Below are positions 62,425-64,000 of a DNA stretch of 64,000 nt, piece by piece. The notes under the pieces were generated by a model. It was not told the origin of the DNA and made no database searches. It saw nothing but the letters and a program-made list of their open reading frames with translations. Both the position numbers and the translations under genes were made by a program. The DNA comes from Haemophilus parainfluenzae (GTDB lineage Bacteria > Pseudomonadota > Gammaproteobacteria > Enterobacterales > Pasteurellaceae). Positions within the stretch are counted from its first letter, which is position 1; every line of letters starts with the position of its first letter. Location: NCBI RefSeq assembly GCF_014931395.1, contig NZ_CP063120.1, positions 1,595,501-1,659,500 of the forward strand, given 5' to 3'.

Positions 62425-63795
62425 ATGGCATTATTTAATAAGCCAGATGAGAAGGTTTTTGCATCAAACGCAAAACAAGGGGAAGTAAATGATTTCCCAG
62501 ATGTGCCTAGGGGTTGGGGGCTTTCTTTCGATCAAACAGGCGGCATCCCCCCTATGGAGTGGTTTAACTGGCTATTTAAGCGAGCCGATGAAAGACATGG
62601 CTATTTAATGCAGAGAGGACTCCCTGAATGGTCGGCTACTCTTGATTATCCAGAAGCAGCGTATGTCCAATATAACGGATTGAGTTACAAATCGTTAAAA
62701 GCAAACAAAGGCAAACTTCCAGACGAAGATGATTCGCTATACTGGGTTCGCTGGGGCGACTCAATGAACATCAAAAAAGGGTCAATCAATCAAGCTGGGA
62801 TTGTTCAGTTAAGCTCCAGTGTAATTAGCAATAGCGAAGAATACGCAGCGACATCGAAGGCGGTTAAAATCGTCCGAGATGATGCCGTACTTAAAGCTGG
62901 AGACACAATGACGGGTACGCTAACAGTGCCTAATGTTGTTATTAATGACCCTTCCAATAATAACAATTCGTTACAGATTGGCGATGAAGTTCGCTTTGTT
63001 GATATTGACAAAGTAAACACTATCGGGTTCAGAGGCATGCGAGATCCGAATATCGGATTTATAGCCTATGGGGATGCCAATAAAATATTCGGATATGACG
63101 GATACAGATTTAGGGCTGACAGCTCTATTTACACCAGTCAATATGGATACGGTGGATATAATAATCAATATAACTCAAAAGCTCCGTTCATGGTCGAGGA
63201 AGATGGCTCTCAATCAAGAGATACTTATCATCCTTTTATTAAGGGCAGGGTTAGAAAACCAGGGGAATACGGTGCAGCCCTGTCTTTCGGCTATACAACG
63301 AGACAAGAACTGGGAGACGGCACTGGAAGAGGCGTTATACATCTAGCTGAAGATAGTGGCAGAAATTATATTTGGTCATTCGAGCATGGCGGCGATTTTA
63401 GAAGTGGAGGGAATGTCATTAGCGGTAACGGCAGAGGCTTAAATTCCGCATTAATGGAGGATATTTTCTACAACTTTAGAAATAAGTTTCAAATGGCTGA
63501 ATATGCTGGTAATGGCGCTGTTTCAAGGGTTTTCAGAATCCCTATCACAGATAACAGAGGGCTTAAAATATATGTGGCAGAGGTTAGTCTTGGTCCAAAT
63601 CTTGGTGGTACAACATTAAACTTAGCCGAAGCGTTGCAAGGTTTCAAGGTTGGAGTTGCAACAAGTGCTGTTGGAGGGCAAAAGAAAGCTTACGCTGTGG
63701 AGTTTAATGGCGACAATAGGGTTAATATTTATACAGACCCTGTAATTGCTACACAGAAAATAAGTTTGATTCTAATTGGCGAGTACTTTTATTAA
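62425..63795 (+). CDS. Tail fibre protein
   Basis: 456 residues. Conserved N-terminal attachment part (NAKQGEVNDFPDVPRGWGLS, QTGGIPPMEWFNWLFKRADE) followed by a carbohydrate-binding-like W/Y module (AAYVQYNGLSYKSLKANKGK), then a glycine-rich shaft and a distal receptor domain. Determines host range. Distal sequence is diverged, as expected. Confidence 0.85.
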   Translation: MALFNKPDEKVFASNAKQGEVNDFPDVPRGWGLSFDQTGGIPPMEWFNWLFKRADERHGYLMQRGLPEWSATLDYPEAAYVQYNGLSYKSLKANKGKLPDEDDSLYWVRWGDSMNIKKGSINQAGIVQLSSSVISNSEEYAATSKAVKIVRDDAVLKAGDTMTGTLTVPNVVINDPSNNNNSLQIGDEVRFVDIDKVNTIGFRGMRDPNIGFIAYGDANKIFGYDGYRFRADSSIYTSQYGYGGYNNQYNSKAPFMVEEDGSQSRDTYHPFIKGRVRKPGEYGAALSFGYTTRQELGDGTGRGVIHLAEDSGRNYIWSFEHGGDFRSGGNVISGNGRGLNSALMEDIFYNFRNKFQMAEYAGNGAVSRVFRIPITDNRGLKIYVAEVSLGPNLGGTTLNLAEALQGFKVGVATSAVGGQKKAYAVEFNGDNRVNIYTDPVIATQKISLILIGEYFY

Positions 63796-63804
63796 GGATT
63801 GATT

Positions 63805-64000
63805 ATGTTTAAACAATTTAATATTGAATTAAAAATCTTTGATGAGCCTATCCTAATAAAAGGGGAGGATGGCGAGTTAACCGCATCAACAAGCGGTGAT
63901 AACTGGCTGCCTGTAAATTCCCAAGATGAGGTTAATTCAATCTGGTCAACCGTAACAGGTGGTGGTGAAGTTTGGGTTGAAAATGGCAAAATTAAATGCT
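63805..64000 (+). CDS. Downstream tail-fibre-associated protein, N-terminal part
   Basis: At least 65 residues from ATG 63805 (RBS AAGGATTG), MFKQFNIELKIFDEPILIKG, open to the window edge. Its position right after the fibre gene suggests a fibre-assembly or accessory protein, but too little is visible. Confidence 0.6.
   Translation, partial: MFKQFNIELKIFDEPILIKGEDGELTASTSGDNWLPVNSQDEVNSIWSTVTGGGEVWVENGKIKC

Overview
The window comes from a Pasteurellaceae chromosome, most likely a Haemophilus near H. parainfluenzae or H. influenzae. The main evidence is the many copies of the Haemophilus uptake signal core (AAGTGCGGT or its complement). Several form paired inverted copies that act as intrinsic terminators. 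Gene content (trp operon with an embedded tautomerase gene, thrS, infC-rpmI-rplT, dps, cdd, metE, mop, tusE, ttcA) also fits. The species is inferred, not proven.

Bases 1-23340 are core genome. On the minus strand lie trpE-trpG-tautomerase-trpD (trpD runs off the left edge) behind a TrpR-type operator/promoter, then azoR. Rightward follow thrS with a tRNA-anticodon-like leader hairpin, a sugar-phosphate mutarotase, and infC-rpmI-rplT, with infC using a non-AUG start. Next come a small lipoprotein, a Sel1-repeat protein, dps, and a peptide-type ABC importer. The importer's binding protein and its permease/ATPase operon are driven by two look-alike CRP-dependent promoters. After that come a small periplasmic protein, cdd, metE with MetJ boxes, a SemiSWEET, mop, tusE and ttcA.

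Bases about 23390-64000 are a prophage of a contractile-tailed (myovirus) phage, cut by the right edge. A candidate attL with a tRNA-3'-end-like core sits beside ttcA. No integrase gene is visible in the part shown. The leftward early operon carries an AlpA-like protein, many small unknowns, a methyltransferase, SSB, a DUF1071 annealing protein and a PolB-type exonuclease. It also carries an AntA/AntB antirepressor. Between this operon and the repressor lies an accessory block: a Cas2/SinR-like plus 2TM-protein pair, a long structured PL leader RNA, a small rightward ORF, and a NYN-domain protein with a long hairpin. The S24 repressor and Cro face each other over operators of form CTTTA-N7-TAAAG, which recur at PL. 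Rightward come a Rha/KilAC regulator, O- and P-like replication genes with four 17-bp iterons inside O, Dam, NinB, NinG and antiterminator Q. Then come a DUF4236-TM2 accessory gene, a second antirepressor (BRO-N), a late promoter with terminators, the lysis cassette, terminase, portal, a head protein fused to an ADP-ribosyltransferase-like domain, capsid, sheath, tube, frameshifted tail chaperones, tape measure, baseplate and fibre.

The most striking observation is that both the AntA/AntB gene (minus strand) and the BRO-N gene (plus strand) are preceded by the same architecture. Each has a sigma70 promoter, a short terminated RNA of the P1/P7 C4 antisense type, and then a hairpin whose loop is complementary to the RNA in two separate segments. 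The prophage thus appears to hold two independent C4-type immunity circuits besides its CI/Cro switch. All family names are recognised by eye from the protein sequences; no database search was run.
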